Assembly (NCBI RefSeq): GCF_003610995.1
Contig: NZ_CP032543.1
Span: 4,712,001-4,776,000, forward strand
DNA: 64,000 nt
From: Streptomyces griseus subsp. griseus
GTDB taxonomy: Bacteria; Actinomycetota; Actinomycetes; Streptomycetales; Streptomycetaceae
Direction of reading: 5' to 3'
Part shown: positions 24,248-33,043 of the stretch, in pieces
Position numbering within the stretch: the first letter of the stretch is position 1
Layout: each line of letters starts with the position of its first letter
Translations under genes and position numbers: made by a program
The notes under the pieces: generated by a model
The model's database searches: none
Told to the model about the DNA's origin: nothing
Seen by the model: only the letters and a program-made list of their open reading frames with translations

Positions 24248-24931
24248 ATGTGCGAAACTCCGTCCATGCTGGGTGTCACCGACCTTCCGACCTACCTCGC
24301 GGGCCTGCTGCTGATCGTTCTGCTGCCGGGCCCGAACTCTCTGTACGTGCTCTCCGTCGCCGCCCGGCGCGGCGTACGCACCGGCTACAAAGCCGCCGCG
24401 GGCGTATGGACCGGGGACGCCGTCCTGATGACGCTGGCCGCCCTCGGCGCGGCCTCGCTGCTCCGCACCACGCCCCTGCTCTTCGCGATCGTCAAGTACG
24501 CGGGCGCCGGCTATCTGACCTGGCTGGCGATCGGCATGCTGCGGGCCGCGGTCTCCCTGTGGCGCGAACGGCACCGGCGTACCGCCGAACTGGCGGAGGC
24601 GGCCGAGGAGTCCGGGGCCGGGGCGACGGCGGAGAACCCCTACCGGCGGGCGCTGGTGGTGAGCCTGGTCAACCCGAAGGCCATCCTGTTCCTGATCTCG
24701 TTCTTCGTGCAGTTCGTCGACCCCGCCTACGCCTACCCGGCTCTGTCGTTCCTGGTGCTGGGGACGCTGCTCCAGCTCGCCAGCTTCCTCTACCTCTCGA
24801 CCCTGATCTTCGGCGGCACCCGCCTGGCGGCCGCCTTCCGCCGCCGCAAGAGGCTCTCGGCGGGGGCGACTTCGGCGGCGGGCGTGCTGTTCCTCGGGTT
24901 CGCGGCGAAGCTCTCGCTCAGCAGCGTATAG
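24248..24931 (+). CDS. LysE/RhtB family amino-acid exporter (LeuE-like)
   Basis: Inner-membrane efflux protein of 227 residues with six helices. The signature is LLLIVLLPGPNSLYVLSVAA followed by RRGVRTGYKAAAGVWTGDAV; the second conserved block is RALVVSLVNPKAILFLISFF near residue 140. The closest subgroup by feel is LeuE (leucine export). GAGGAG lies 10 bases before the ATG at 24248. The gene is monocistronic, convergent with the flavin monooxygenase. Substrate is inferred, likely neutral amino acids. Confidence 0.88.
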   Translation: MCETPSMLGVTDLPTYLAGLLLIVLLPGPNSLYVLSVAARRGVRTGYKAAAGVWTGDAVLMTLAALGAASLLRTTPLLFAIVKYAGAGYLTWLAIGMLRAAVSLWRERHRRTAELAEAAEESGAGATAENPYRRALVVSLVNPKAILFLISFFVQFVDPAYAYPALSFLVLGTLLQLASFLYLSTLIFGGTRLAAAFRRRKRLSAGATSAAGVLFLGFAAKLSLSSV

Positions 24932-24979
24932 CCGTCCCGGCCCGCGTCCTCACTCGTGCCGGGCCCCCTGTGGTGGCCC

Positions 24980-26437
24980 TCAGGCCGATGTGAGGCCAAG
25001 GCCCACGCGTCCGCCGTACGCGGTGAGCCCGGACGGCTCCTGTCCGGCCCAGCCGATGTAGCCGTCCGGCCGGACCAGGAACAGCCCGCTCCCGTACGAC
25101 TCCTGAGCCGTACCCCGGTACGTACGCACCGACGCGTCCGCCGCCGAGGGGAGCGCCGCGTCCGTGCCCAGCGCCAGCAGCGTGAAGTGCGGGCCCCGGA
25201 ACACGTCGAACAGCCGCCCACGCGCACCGGCCGGCCCGTCCGGCGCCCGGTCACCCGCCTCCAGTGCGCCCGCCCGGCCGGCGGAGAGGGGGCCGCCCCG
25301 GTAGCCGAGCCCCAGTTGCTGGGTGTCCCGGCCGCGCTCCTGGCGGCCCTGGTGGATGCGGGTGGACAGGCCCAGCATCGCCTCGGCGACCGGGCGGCGC
25401 TCCTGCTCGTAACTGTCGATCAGGGCCTCGGGCGCACCGTGCAGCAGCACCTGGCCGAGCTTCCAGCCGAGGTTGTACGCGTCCTGGACGCTGGTGTTGA
25501 GGCCCTGGCCGCCCGCCGGGGAGTGGATGTGCGCCGCGTCCCCCATGAGCAGTACCCGGCCCGCCCGGAAGCGGTCGGCGAGGGCCGCGCGCGGGCGGAA
25601 GTCGGAGGACCACCGGACCTCGGTGACGTCCCCGGCGGCCAGGTGGGTGCGGTCGGCGACCAGGGCGCGTACGGCCTCCGGCGCGAGGTCGGGCGCGCCC
25701 TGCTGGAACTGGGCGACCAGCTGGAAGTCCGCCGTGCCCGGCAGCGGGCACAGGGTGGTGTGGCCCACGTCGCCGGTGAAGATGTGCCAGTTGTCCCGGT
25801 CGAGGGCGCTCGCGGCGATCCGCACGTCGGCGACCAGCATCGGCGCCGGGTCCACGCTCCCGCCCGTCATGCCGACCCCGAGCGCCCGCCGCACGGTGGA
25901 GCGCCCGCCGTCCGCCGCCACCAGCCACGACGCCCGGACCGACCCGGTCGTCAGCTCGGCGGTGACACCGTCGGCGTCCTGGGTCAGCGAGGTCAGGGCG
26001 GTGGAGAAGGCGACGTCGCCGCCGAGTTCGCGCAGCCGGGCGAGCAGGATCTCCTGGGTCCGCCACTGGGGGAGCAGCCAGGGCTCCCCGTACGGCTCCG
26101 CCTCGGTGGGCGCCGCCCGGCGGAACATGTCGTAGGGGCCCTGCCGTGTGCCGTCCGCCCACACCATCCCGACCGGCGCGGTCCCGCCGTACGAGCGCAC
26201 CGCCTCGCCCACCCCGAGGTCGTCGAACACCTCGCGGGTGCGGGGCTGGACGCCCTTGCCCCGGGAGCCGGGGAAGAGGGCGGCGGCCCGCTCCACGACC
26301 AGGGCGGGGACGCCCCGGCGGGCCAGGTCGACGGCGAGCGCGAGGCCGCTGGGGCCGGCGCCGACGATCAGCACCTCGACCCGGGAGGGGAGCGGGCCGG
26401 GGCCTCCGGCCCTTTCCTTAACGCTGTTAAGTTCCAT
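24980..26437 (-). CDS. FAD-dependent aromatic monooxygenase (PHBH fold)
   Basis: NAD(P)H-dependent hydroxylase of 485 residues. FAD-binding motifs: VLIVGAGPSGLALAVDLAR (GxGxxG), SWLVAADGGRSTVRRALGV (DG motif) and RVLLMGDAAHIHSPAGGQGL (GD motif). A C-terminal thioredoxin-like part follows (residues 385-485), as in the rifampicin, tetracycline and polyketide hydroxylases. Its gene is divergent from a TetR with a TetR_C_1 domain, and codons 3-7 fall inside a TTAACGCTGTTAA operator. There is no ribosome site ahead of ATG 26437, so the mRNA is probably leaderless. A role in oxidising a toxic aromatic or antibiotic is inferred from the regulator pairing. Confidence 0.9.
   Translation of the reverse strand: MELNSVKERAGGPGPLPSRVEVLIVGAGPSGLALAVDLARRGVPALVVERAAALFPGSRGKGVQPRTREVFDDLGVGEAVRSYGGTAPVGMVWADGTRQGPYDMFRRAAPTEAEPYGEPWLLPQWRTQEILLARLRELGGDVAFSTALTSLTQDADGVTAELTTGSVRASWLVAADGGRSTVRRALGVGMTGGSVDPAPMLVADVRIAASALDRDNWHIFTGDVGHTTLCPLPGTADFQLVAQFQQGAPDLAPEAVRALVADRTHLAAGDVTEVRWSSDFRPRAALADRFRAGRVLLMGDAAHIHSPAGGQGLNTSVQDAYNLGWKLGQVLLHGAPEALIDSYEQERRPVAEAMLGLSTRIHQGRQERGRDTQQLGLGYRGGPLSAGRAGALEAGDRAPDGPAGARGRLFDVFRGPHFTLLALGTDAALPSAADASVRTYRGTAQESYGSGLFLVRPDGYIGWAGQEPSGLTAYGGRVGLGLTSA
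26418..26430. promoter_or_regulatory. operator TTAACGCTGTTAA, copy 1
   Basis: Palindrome TTAAC-N3-GTTAA lying inside the first codons of the monooxygenase gene. An identical 13-base copy sits 36 bases away. Predicted binding site of the divergent TetR regulator. Confidence 0.82.
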
Positions 26438-26453
26438 GATTCGGAGTCTGTGC

Positions 26454-26466
26454 TTAACGCTGTTAA
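26454..26466. promoter_or_regulatory. operator TTAACGCTGTTAA, copy 2
   Basis: Second identical 13-base palindrome. It overlaps TAACTT (26464-26469), the likely -10 element of the TetR gene, whose GTG start follows 6 bases later without a ribosome site, consistent with a leaderless autoregulated transcript. Confidence 0.82.
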
Positions 26467-26475
26467 CTTGTCAAG

Positions 26476-27123
26476 GTGGGTACGACGAAGATCGACCGGG
26501 CACGGGTGGCCGACACCGCCCTGCGGCTGCTGAACGAGGTGGGGCTCGACGGGCTGAGCCTGCGGGCCATCGCCGGGGAGCTGGGCGTCAAGGCGCCCGC
26601 CCTCTACTGGCACTTCAAGGACAAGCAGGCCCTCCTGGACGAGATGGCCACGCTGATGTACCGCCGGATGCTGGCCGACGACCTCCCCGACCCGGCCGCC
26701 GTCACCACCTGGCAGGCCCAGCTCGTCGCGTACAACACCGCCCTGCGCACCGCGCTGCTGCGCTACCGCGACGGCGCGAAGGTCTACAGCGGCGCCCGCT
26801 TCACCGGCACCGACCACGCCCCCGGCCTCGAAGCGCATCTGCGGACCATGACCGGCGCGGGCTTCACCCTGCGCCAGGCGGTCCGCGCGGGCACCACCGC
26901 GTTCTCGTACACGATGGGGTTCGTCACCGAGGAGCAGGGCGTCCTGCCCATGCCCGGCGAGCGGCGCGACGGGTTCGAGGTCGGTGAACGGGCCGCGCGC
27001 ATGGCCGGGTTCCCGCTCGCGGCGGCGGCCGGGAGCGAGATCTTCAACGGTTACGACGAGCGCTTCGAGGACGGACTGCTGCTGATCGTCGCGGGCATCG
27101 AGGCGCGGTACGGGGTGGGGTGA
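26476..27123 (+). CDS. TetR-class repressor with TetR_C_1 ligand domain
   Basis: Regulator of 215 residues, GTG start at 26476. The HTH region VADTALRLLNEVGLDGLSLR, IAGELGVKAPALYWHFKDKQ and ALLDEMATLMYRRML matches the tetracycline-repressor subfamily, in which the C-terminal domain (PF02909 type) binds a small aromatic drug. The C-terminal half contains the family-like stretch AVRAGTTAFSYTMGFVTEEQ. It is divergent from the flavin monooxygenase with 38 bases between starts and two identical operators there. It likely represses both genes until a substrate of the monooxygenase appears. Ligand unknown. Confidence 0.93.
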   Translation: MGTTKIDRARVADTALRLLNEVGLDGLSLRAIAGELGVKAPALYWHFKDKQALLDEMATLMYRRMLADDLPDPAAVTTWQAQLVAYNTALRTALLRYRDGAKVYSGARFTGTDHAPGLEAHLRTMTGAGFTLRQAVRAGTTAFSYTMGFVTEEQGVLPMPGERRDGFEVGERAARMAGFPLAAAAGSEIFNGYDERFEDGLLLIVAGIEARYGVG

Positions 27124-27171
27124 GGGGGCGGTCCCCGAACCGCAGGCCCCCCGGGACTCCCTCCCTCCGGC

Positions 27172-27603
27172 CTACCGGATGCTGGAGAAGCCCGGCCGCA
27201 CCCGCACCCGCTCCTGCTCCTGGGCGACGTCGAGTGCCGGGGTGGTGTCGCCCGCCGGAGCCGGGGCGCTGAACTCCGGCCCGACGTCCACGGAGAGCAG
27301 GAGCCGGCCCGCCTGCCGCTTGACGACCGCGTGGTGCCACTGCCCGTCGTTGTACGCCGAGGTGGTCCGTACGCCGGCGAAGGCGCCGCCCGTGTCGATC
27401 GCGGCGCGCGGAGTGCCACTGGCCGACTCCGCCCGCAGCCAGAACTGCCTGACGCCCGAGCCCATGCCGTAACGCCAGATGATGGGCCGCGCCCCGGTCG
27501 CGGCGGAGCCGAGGGCCGTGGCGGCCGGCGGCAGGGTGAGGGCGGCCGTACCCGGCCGGGCTCCGGTGCGCCGGGAGCGCGACCGGTGTCCGAACAGGGG
27601 CAT
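27172..27603 (-). CDS. LamG/concanavalin-like lectin domain protein
   Basis: Predicted 143-residue protein. From about residue 40: IIWRYGMGSGVRQFWLRAES and further AYNDGQWHHAVVKRQAGRLL, LSVDVGPEFSAPAPAG. The GQWHHAVVKR...LLLSVDV pattern is the hallmark of LamG/Laminin_G_3 sugar-binding folds. No signal peptide is seen; the N-terminus is basic (MPLFGHRSRSRRTGARPG). The domain looks truncated compared with usual LamG length of about 150 plus, so it may be a lone fragment of a larger protein. It lies 57 bases downstream of the acyltransferase on the same strand. Confidence 0.7.
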   Translation of the reverse strand: MPLFGHRSRSRRTGARPGTAALTLPPAATALGSAATGARPIIWRYGMGSGVRQFWLRAESASGTPRAAIDTGGAFAGVRTTSAYNDGQWHHAVVKRQAGRLLLSVDVGPEFSAPAPAGDTTPALDVAQEQERVRVRPGFSSIR

Positions 27604-27660
27604 GGTGATCCTCCGTCGGGTGGTGTGCGCGGGAGTGCGGAGGGCCGGCGCGCCGGCCCG

Positions 27661-28848
27661 TCAGCGGCTCCTCCCCGCCAGGGCTTTCCGCAGCAGCGGC
27701 GTGAAGCGGCGTTCCACGTACCGGTGCAGCAGCCACGCCAGCCCCAGCATCACCGCCAGGGTCAGCGCGAACGTCGCCCACGACGGCACTCCGAGCCCCC
27801 GGTGCAGGCCGCCCACCACCACCCAGCCCAGGTGCTCGTGGACCAGGTAGAACGCGTACGTGAGCGCCCCGGCGACCGTCAGCCACGGCCGGTCGATCCG
27901 GTTCAGGGCGCCCAGCGCGACGGCCGCGACGGCGGCGAAACCGGCCGTCACGATCAGGATGATGACCGCCGACGAACGGTAGGAGAACGCGTCCGGGCCG
28001 TCCGGCCGCCACAGCTCCGCCACCGCGTAGTGCTGGCCCAGCAGCCAGCTGACCGCGACGATGCCCCAGGCCAGCGCGTCACGGCGGTCCCGGTGCACCA
28101 GGTAGAGGCCCATGCCGCCGATGAAGTACGGGGCGTACTGCGGCATCAGCAGCACATCGAGGAACGGCTCGCCCGAAGCCTGCGCGAGCGCCGCCGCCAG
28201 CGTCCACCCGGCGCAGAACAGCACCACCCGGCGCCGGTTCACCCCCGGCAGCACCACGCACAGGGCGAACAGCGCGTAGAACCGGACCTCGGCCCACAGT
28301 GTCCAGCACACCCCCAGCACCCGGTCGGCCCCCAACGGCTGCTGCAACAGCGTCAGGTTCAGCAGCGCGTCACTGGGGGAGACCGCCTCGTAGGCGACCA
28401 TCGGCAGCGCGAACACCACGGTGACCAGGACGACCGCCGCCCAGTACGCCGGCATCAGCCGGGAGGCGCGCGAGGCGAAGAACGCCGACGGGGTGCGCCC
28501 CCAGCCGCTCATGCAGATCACGAACCCGCTGATCACGAAGAAGACCTGTACCCCGAGACAGCCGTACGCCAGCCAGGTGTGGGCGGTGGGGAACTGGGTG
28601 GCGGGCGAGCTGCCCCAGGCCGTGGTGATCTCGCCGCCCCGGCCCCCGTAGTGGTACCCGGCCACCATCAGCGCGGCCAGAAGCCGCAGCCCGTCCAGGG
28701 CGCGCAGCCGCACCTTCGGCCGGGCGGCCGACGCGGGCGCCCGCCCCTGGAGACCGCCCTCGGGCGGTGCGGACCGCGCCGCCGGCCCTCGCGGTGTGCT
28801 GGTCAGATCCTGCGGTGTGCTGGTCACATCCTGCGGTGTGGTGGTCAA
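27661..28848 (-). CDS. acyltransferase 3 family membrane protein (OafA/YrhL type)
   Basis: Membrane O-acyltransferase of about 395 residues with ten helices. Family marks: LDGLRLLAALMVAGYHYGG (Asp-Gly-Leu-Arg with catalytic His), FFVISGFVICMSGWGR, FFASRASRLMPAYW and a C-terminal TYAFYLVHEHLGW. The start is uncertain: TTG at 28848 has GGAGG 10 bases ahead, while GTG at 28827 lacks one. The N-terminus carries short repeats (TTTPQDV TSTPQDL TSTP) encoded by a 21-base tandem repeat. It is divergent from the nonulosonate locus and may acylate its polymer, which is only inferred from position. Confidence 0.85.
   Translation of the reverse strand: MTTTPQDVTSTPQDLTSTPRGPAARSAPPEGGLQGRAPASAARPKVRLRALDGLRLLAALMVAGYHYGGRGGEITTAWGSSPATQFPTAHTWLAYGCLGVQVFFVISGFVICMSGWGRTPSAFFASRASRLMPAYWAAVVLVTVVFALPMVAYEAVSPSDALLNLTLLQQPLGADRVLGVCWTLWAEVRFYALFALCVVLPGVNRRRVVLFCAGWTLAAALAQASGEPFLDVLLMPQYAPYFIGGMGLYLVHRDRRDALAWGIVAVSWLLGQHYAVAELWRPDGPDAFSYRSSAVIILIVTAGFAAVAAVALGALNRIDRPWLTVAGALTYAFYLVHEHLGWVVVGGLHRGLGVPSWATFALTLAVMLGLAWLLHRYVERRFTPLLRKALAGRSR
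28796..28845. repeat. 21-base tandem repeat in the acyltransferase 5' end
   Basis: The unit GTGCTGGTCAGATCCTGCGG appears at about 28796, again with a single change about 21 bases later (GTCACATCC), then a partial third copy (GTGGTGGTCAAACC). It encodes the TSTPQD(V/L) repeats at the protein N-terminus. Confidence 0.7.
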
Positions 28849-29094
28849 ACCCGCCCCCTCCTCGGCCGTCGCGCCGCGCCAGCGTAGAGCGGCCGAAGGG
28901 CCCGGAACGCCCGGGAAGTGCGCCGTTTCCCGGCCTGACAGGGGAAGTTCATCCTTCGGTCGTCCAGGTTTCCTACGGTGACGCGCAACCGAATCGCTGC
29001 GCGGAACCTCACGCCGGGTCACCCCGGCAGGAGGCCCGGACCCCGCGCGAACCGAAGCCCCCTCCTCCCACGGGCACCAGACGCTTGGAGCGCC

Positions 29095-30654
29095 ATGACG
29101 AAAGCCCGCACCCGCTGGCCACGGCAACGCGACGCGGAGGCCCCGACGGCCTCCGGAGAGACGGTGGCAGCCGACCGGGTCGACGCCGTGGATCTGGAGA
29201 CCTGCCTGAGCGCCTGTGCCGCGCACAGCACCAAACTCGTCGCGAGTCTGGACCGGCGGCGCATCGCCCTGGCCGAGGCGCTCCGCAATCTCCTCGCCAC
29301 CCGTGCCGCGACCGCCCCGGCCACATCGGGCATGAGCCCGCTGCCGCTGCCGCTGCTGCGACGCCCGGCCAAGGCCTCGTCCGGCTCCGCCCTGCCGCTC
29401 GGCGAGGCGCTCATCGACCCGCTGCTCGCCGTCGGCAACAAGGCCCTGGACTGCGGTTACGAGGACGAGACGAAGCTCGCCCTGATGGTCGCCGACACCG
29501 TGCTCACCCAGCGCAAGCGCTCCCGGGCCGGCTGGCGGCTACGCGCCCGTGTGCTGGAGGCCATGGGCGCCGAGAGCGCCGCCGTCGCCGCGTTCGAGCG
29601 CTACCTCGAATTCACCGAGGAGGACGGCTTCGGGGTGGCCTCCAAGGTGGCCGGGCTCCGCGAGGGCGCCCGGCTCCAGGCGGCGCTGGTGCAGCGGCTC
29701 GCCGACGGCTGTCCCGAGGCCCGGGAGTACGCCGGCCGGTCGGTCACCGACTCCTGGGCGCGGGGCCTGGAGCTGCACGCCCGGGGCGCCCTGGACGAGG
29801 CCCGGCCGCTGCTGCTCGGCGCGCTGCTCGGCCAGATCGGAGCCGACGCCCCGGTGCACGAGATCCAGCAGACGGTCACGCACTACCTCGGCCTCCTCCG
29901 CGAGGAGGCCGGTGTCGCGGGCGGCGGGAGCGCGCCCACGGCAGGCCCCGGCGACCCCGCCGCGCTCGCCGAACTCACCGCCCTCACCACGCTCTACGCG
30001 GAGCAGCGCAGGGCCCGGATGCGCGGCCCGGTCGACGACCCCACCTTCGGCGGCGTGCAGTGGCTCACCCTGGGCGAGTTCCGCAACCGGATCGCCGGGA
30101 AGTCCCTCTGCCTGATCGCCAACTCCCAGCGGGTGGGCGACAGTTCGCTCGGCAAGGAGATCGACGACTACGACCTGGTCGTCCGCTTCAACTCGTACCG
30201 GATCGACCCGGCCGCCACCGGCCGGCGTACCGACATCCACGTCAGCATCCACAAGCACGGCTTCAACTGGGACCAGCAGGTCGACACCCGGCTGATCTTC
30301 GGCGGCATCTCCGGCGACTGGAAGCACTCGCTGCGCAACCGGCTGGTGCCGGGCGCGCAGACCTACCTGGGGGACGAGTCGCTGCGCTGGCCGGTGCGCG
30401 ACATCGGCCGCCTGGGCCGGGACGTGTGGCCCTCGATCCCCACCAGCGGCTTCAACATGCTCTGGCTGCTGGACTTCCTGGACGTGAGCCCCCGCCTCGA
30501 CCTGATCGGCTTCGACTTCTACGAGAGCGGCGCCTACCGGCTGCCCGCCGCCATGCGGATGCCCATCACGTCCGTGCACGAGTACACCAGCGAGAAGGCG
30601 TGGGTCATGGAACGGGCCCGGAGCGTCACCGACACGAGGATCCGACTGCGATGA
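29095..30654 (+). CDS. GT29-like sialyltransferase of the nonulosonate polymer locus
   Basis: Predicted glycosyltransferase of 519 residues. The first 300 are helical and repeat-like (ALRNLLATRAAT; LGEALIDPLLAVGNKALD). The C-terminal 190 residues carry the eukaryotic-type sialyltransferase pattern: KSLCLIANSQRVGDSSLGKE followed by IDDYDLVVRFNSYRIDPAAT, akin to the L motif (CAVVGNSG...GxxIDxxDxVxRxN), then a later block SIPTSGFNMLWLLDFLD and LIGFDFYESGAYRL plus HEYTSEKAW, in the places of the S and VS motifs. It would use a CMP-activated nonulosonic acid. ATG at 29095 follows GGAG; the stop overlaps the next start as ATGA. Confidence 0.8.
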   Translation: MTKARTRWPRQRDAEAPTASGETVAADRVDAVDLETCLSACAAHSTKLVASLDRRRIALAEALRNLLATRAATAPATSGMSPLPLPLLRRPAKASSGSALPLGEALIDPLLAVGNKALDCGYEDETKLALMVADTVLTQRKRSRAGWRLRARVLEAMGAESAAVAAFERYLEFTEEDGFGVASKVAGLREGARLQAALVQRLADGCPEAREYAGRSVTDSWARGLELHARGALDEARPLLLGALLGQIGADAPVHEIQQTVTHYLGLLREEAGVAGGGSAPTAGPGDPAALAELTALTTLYAEQRRARMRGPVDDPTFGGVQWLTLGEFRNRIAGKSLCLIANSQRVGDSSLGKEIDDYDLVVRFNSYRIDPAATGRRTDIHVSIHKHGFNWDQQVDTRLIFGGISGDWKHSLRNRLVPGAQTYLGDESLRWPVRDIGRLGRDVWPSIPTSGFNMLWLLDFLDVSPRLDLIGFDFYESGAYRLPAAMRMPITSVHEYTSEKAWVMERARSVTDTRIRLR

Positions 30655-32978
30655 CGATGCCCACCACCTCCACCGCGGCCCCCGTGGCGCCCGCGAACGC
30701 GCTGACCGGGAAGCGCCGCATCGCCTTCGCCAGCTTCGTGGACGAGAACTACCTGCCCGGCTTCCTCACCCTGCTGCGCAGCCTCGCCCTGTCCAACCCG
30801 AACGTCTGCGAGGACTTCCTCGTCCTGCACGACGGCCTGCGCCCCGACTCCGTGGCGAAGATCCGCGCCCTGCACCCGCGCACCGACTTCCGCCGGGTGG
30901 ACGCCGGCCACTACGACGCGTACGCCAAGGGCGACCAGGACAACTACCTGGTGCGCAAGGCCTACTTCATCCTCGATGTGTTCCGGGTCCGCGACTACGA
31001 CACCGTGATCACCCTGGACACCGACATGGTCGTCCTGGACGACCTGAGTGAGCTGCTGCGGCTGCGCGAGGGCCTGGCCGCCGTCCCGCAGTTCTTCTAC
31101 GGCCGGCACAAGCTGAACAGCGGGCTGCTGGTCATCCAGCGCGAGTATCTGACCGACACCTTCTGCGCCGAGCTGGACCGGGTCGGCCGGGCCGGCTCGT
31201 ACGAGCTGGACAAGCACGACCAGGGCATCCTGAACGCCGTGCTGGACGGCGACTTCGTCCACCTCGACGCCCGCTACAACTTCGTCAAGCGGCGCCTCTC
31301 CGGCGACCTCCCGGTCCCCGAGGGCACGGCGATCCTGCACTTCACCGGGCGGCACAAGCCCTGGCAGGGCGGCGAGGCGGGCTACGGCGAGGCCGAGGCC
31401 CGCTGGCACGAGTACGACCTGCCCGACGCCGAGTTCCACGCCGCCTACCTCGCGGCGGGCGGCACCAGACACCACGACCTGCTGGTCCACTACGGCACCC
31501 CGCACGTGCGGCGCACCGGCGACGTGGAGAGCGCCCGCAAGGTGGCCGCCGCGCACATCCTGGCCGGCGAGTACCAGGAGGCGGTCGACCTGCTCGGCCC
31601 GCTGCGCATCCCGGTCGAGGAGTCCTGGCCGCACGAGGTGCTCGGCCACGCCCTGATGAGCGTGTCCCGGTACGAGGAGGCCCGCACCCAGCTCCAGCTG
31701 GCCGCGGCCGCCCCCAACCGGGCCGCCACCGCCTACGGGCGGCTCGCCCAGATCGCCTGGATCCACGGCGACGACGAGGGCGCCTCCCGCCTCGCGCTCC
31801 AGGGGCTCGGCGTCGACCCCACCCACCGGGCGAACCGGCTGATGCACCTGCGCACCACCGGCCTCACCCGGCCCGCCGAGGGACCCGCCTCCGGCCAACT
31901 GGCCCATGTCGCCTTCTACATGGAGCGCCAGGGAAACGCGGGCGACAAGCTGCTCCCCGAGAGCGTACGGCTGGCCTTCGGCCAGGACACCGGGCCCGAC
32001 CGCTGGCACTCGGTCCACGCCCACCGGCTCTTCGACGAGGCGGCTCTGGAGCGGGTCAACGCCCGGCGGGGCCTGGTCATCGGCGGCGGCGGGCTCTTCA
32101 TCCCCGACACCGCGCCGAACGGCAACAGCGGCTGGCAGTGGAACGTCCCCGACGAGCTGCTCGGCCGGATCGACGTACCCGTCATGGTCTACGCGGTCGG
32201 CTTCAACGCCTTCGACGGCCAGGCCTACGGGCACGGCCGCAAGCGGTTCCTGTCCAGCCTGCGCAAGCTGGTGGAGACCTCCGCCTTCTTCGGGCTGCGC
32301 AACCACGGATCGATCGAGAAGGTCCGCGACCTGCTGCCGCCGGAGCTCCAGGACAAGGTCCGCTTCCAGCCCTGCCCGACCACGGTCACCCGCCGGCTGG
32401 TCGACGGCTGGCGGGACCCGGCCGAGCGCGAGAACACCATCCTGGTCAACGCCGCCTACGACCGGGCCGGTCTGCGCTTCGGTCACGACTACGGGCATTT
32501 CCTCGGCGAGATGGCCACCGCGGTCACCGCGCTGGGCGAACAGGCCGAGGTGCGGTGTGTGGCCCACTCGCTGGACGACGAGCGGATCGCGTTCGACCTG
32601 CGGCGCGAGCACGGCATCTCGCTGCCGGTCATCCCGATGTACGACTTCGGCAACGACGCCATCCGTGACGTCTACGCCCGGACGAAGCTGGTCATCGGCG
32701 CGCGAGGGCACGCGGGCATGATCCCGTTCGGCTGCGGTACGCCGATCATCAGCCTGATCTCGCACCCCAAGATGGCCTATTTCCTGGCCGACATCGAGCG
32801 GCCCGAGTGGGGCATCTCCGTCCACGACCGCCACCTGGGCGCCCGCCTCACGGAACGGGCGACCGAGCTGCTGGCCGACCACGCGGCGACCGTCGCCGAT
32901 GTGCACGGCCGCCAGCAGGAGCTGTGGAAGGTCACCGAGGCCAACGCCGCCGACCTCCGGGTGATCGTGGGCCGGTAG
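30651..32978 (+). CDS. GT8-type glycosyltransferase / TPR / polysaccharide pyruvyltransferase fusion
   Basis: Three-part protein of 775 residues. Residues 20-290: GT8-type fold, with FASFVDENYLPGFLTLLRSL, the DxD motif in TVITLDTDMVVLDDLSELL and the C-terminal ILHFTGRHKPWQ. Residues 300-410: helical TPR-like repeats (GEYQEAVDLL; SRYEEARTQLQLAAAAP). Residues 425-775: pyruvyltransferase domain of the WcaK/CsaB family (PF04230), with QGNAGDKLLPESVRLAF, LVIGGGGLFIPDT, YAVGFNAFDG and LVIGARGHAGMIPFGCGTPI. One polypeptide could add a hexose and then place a pyruvate ketal on the polymer. It is coupled by ATGA overlap to the GT29-like gene and closed by a strong terminator. Confidence 0.87.
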   Translation: MTMPTTSTAAPVAPANALTGKRRIAFASFVDENYLPGFLTLLRSLALSNPNVCEDFLVLHDGLRPDSVAKIRALHPRTDFRRVDAGHYDAYAKGDQDNYLVRKAYFILDVFRVRDYDTVITLDTDMVVLDDLSELLRLREGLAAVPQFFYGRHKLNSGLLVIQREYLTDTFCAELDRVGRAGSYELDKHDQGILNAVLDGDFVHLDARYNFVKRRLSGDLPVPEGTAILHFTGRHKPWQGGEAGYGEAEARWHEYDLPDAEFHAAYLAAGGTRHHDLLVHYGTPHVRRTGDVESARKVAAAHILAGEYQEAVDLLGPLRIPVEESWPHEVLGHALMSVSRYEEARTQLQLAAAAPNRAATAYGRLAQIAWIHGDDEGASRLALQGLGVDPTHRANRLMHLRTTGLTRPAEGPASGQLAHVAFYMERQGNAGDKLLPESVRLAFGQDTGPDRWHSVHAHRLFDEAALERVNARRGLVIGGGGLFIPDTAPNGNSGWQWNVPDELLGRIDVPVMVYAVGFNAFDGQAYGHGRKRFLSSLRKLVETSAFFGLRNHGSIEKVRDLLPPELQDKVRFQPCPTTVTRRLVDGWRDPAERENTILVNAAYDRAGLRFGHDYGHFLGEMATAVTALGEQAEVRCVAHSLDDERIAFDLRREHGISLPVIPMYDFGNDAIRDVYARTKLVIGARGHAGMIPFGCGTPIISLISHPKMAYFLADIERPEWGISVHDRHLGARLTERATELLADHAATVADVHGRQQELWKVTEANAADLRVIVGR

Positions 32979-32990
32979 TCCGACACGGCG

Positions 32991-33039
32991 GTACGGCGGT
33001 GGGGCGGGTCCGAGAACCGGACCCGCCCCACCGCCGTAC
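32991..33039. terminator. 22-base perfect hairpin between convergent polymer genes
   Basis: Bases 32991-33012 pair perfectly with 33018-33039 around the 5-base loop AGAAC, one of the strongest hairpins in the window. It lies 12 bases after the fusion gene and 4 bases before the convergent gene's stop, so it terminates in both directions. Confidence 0.88.
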
Positions 33040-33043
33040 CCCC

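Noticed and set aside
28767..29094. N-terminal extension of plus-strand frames ahead of the GT29-like gene
   Set aside because: This segment is antisense to the acyltransferase 5' end or intergenic; the GGAG-preceded ATG at 29095 is a better start.
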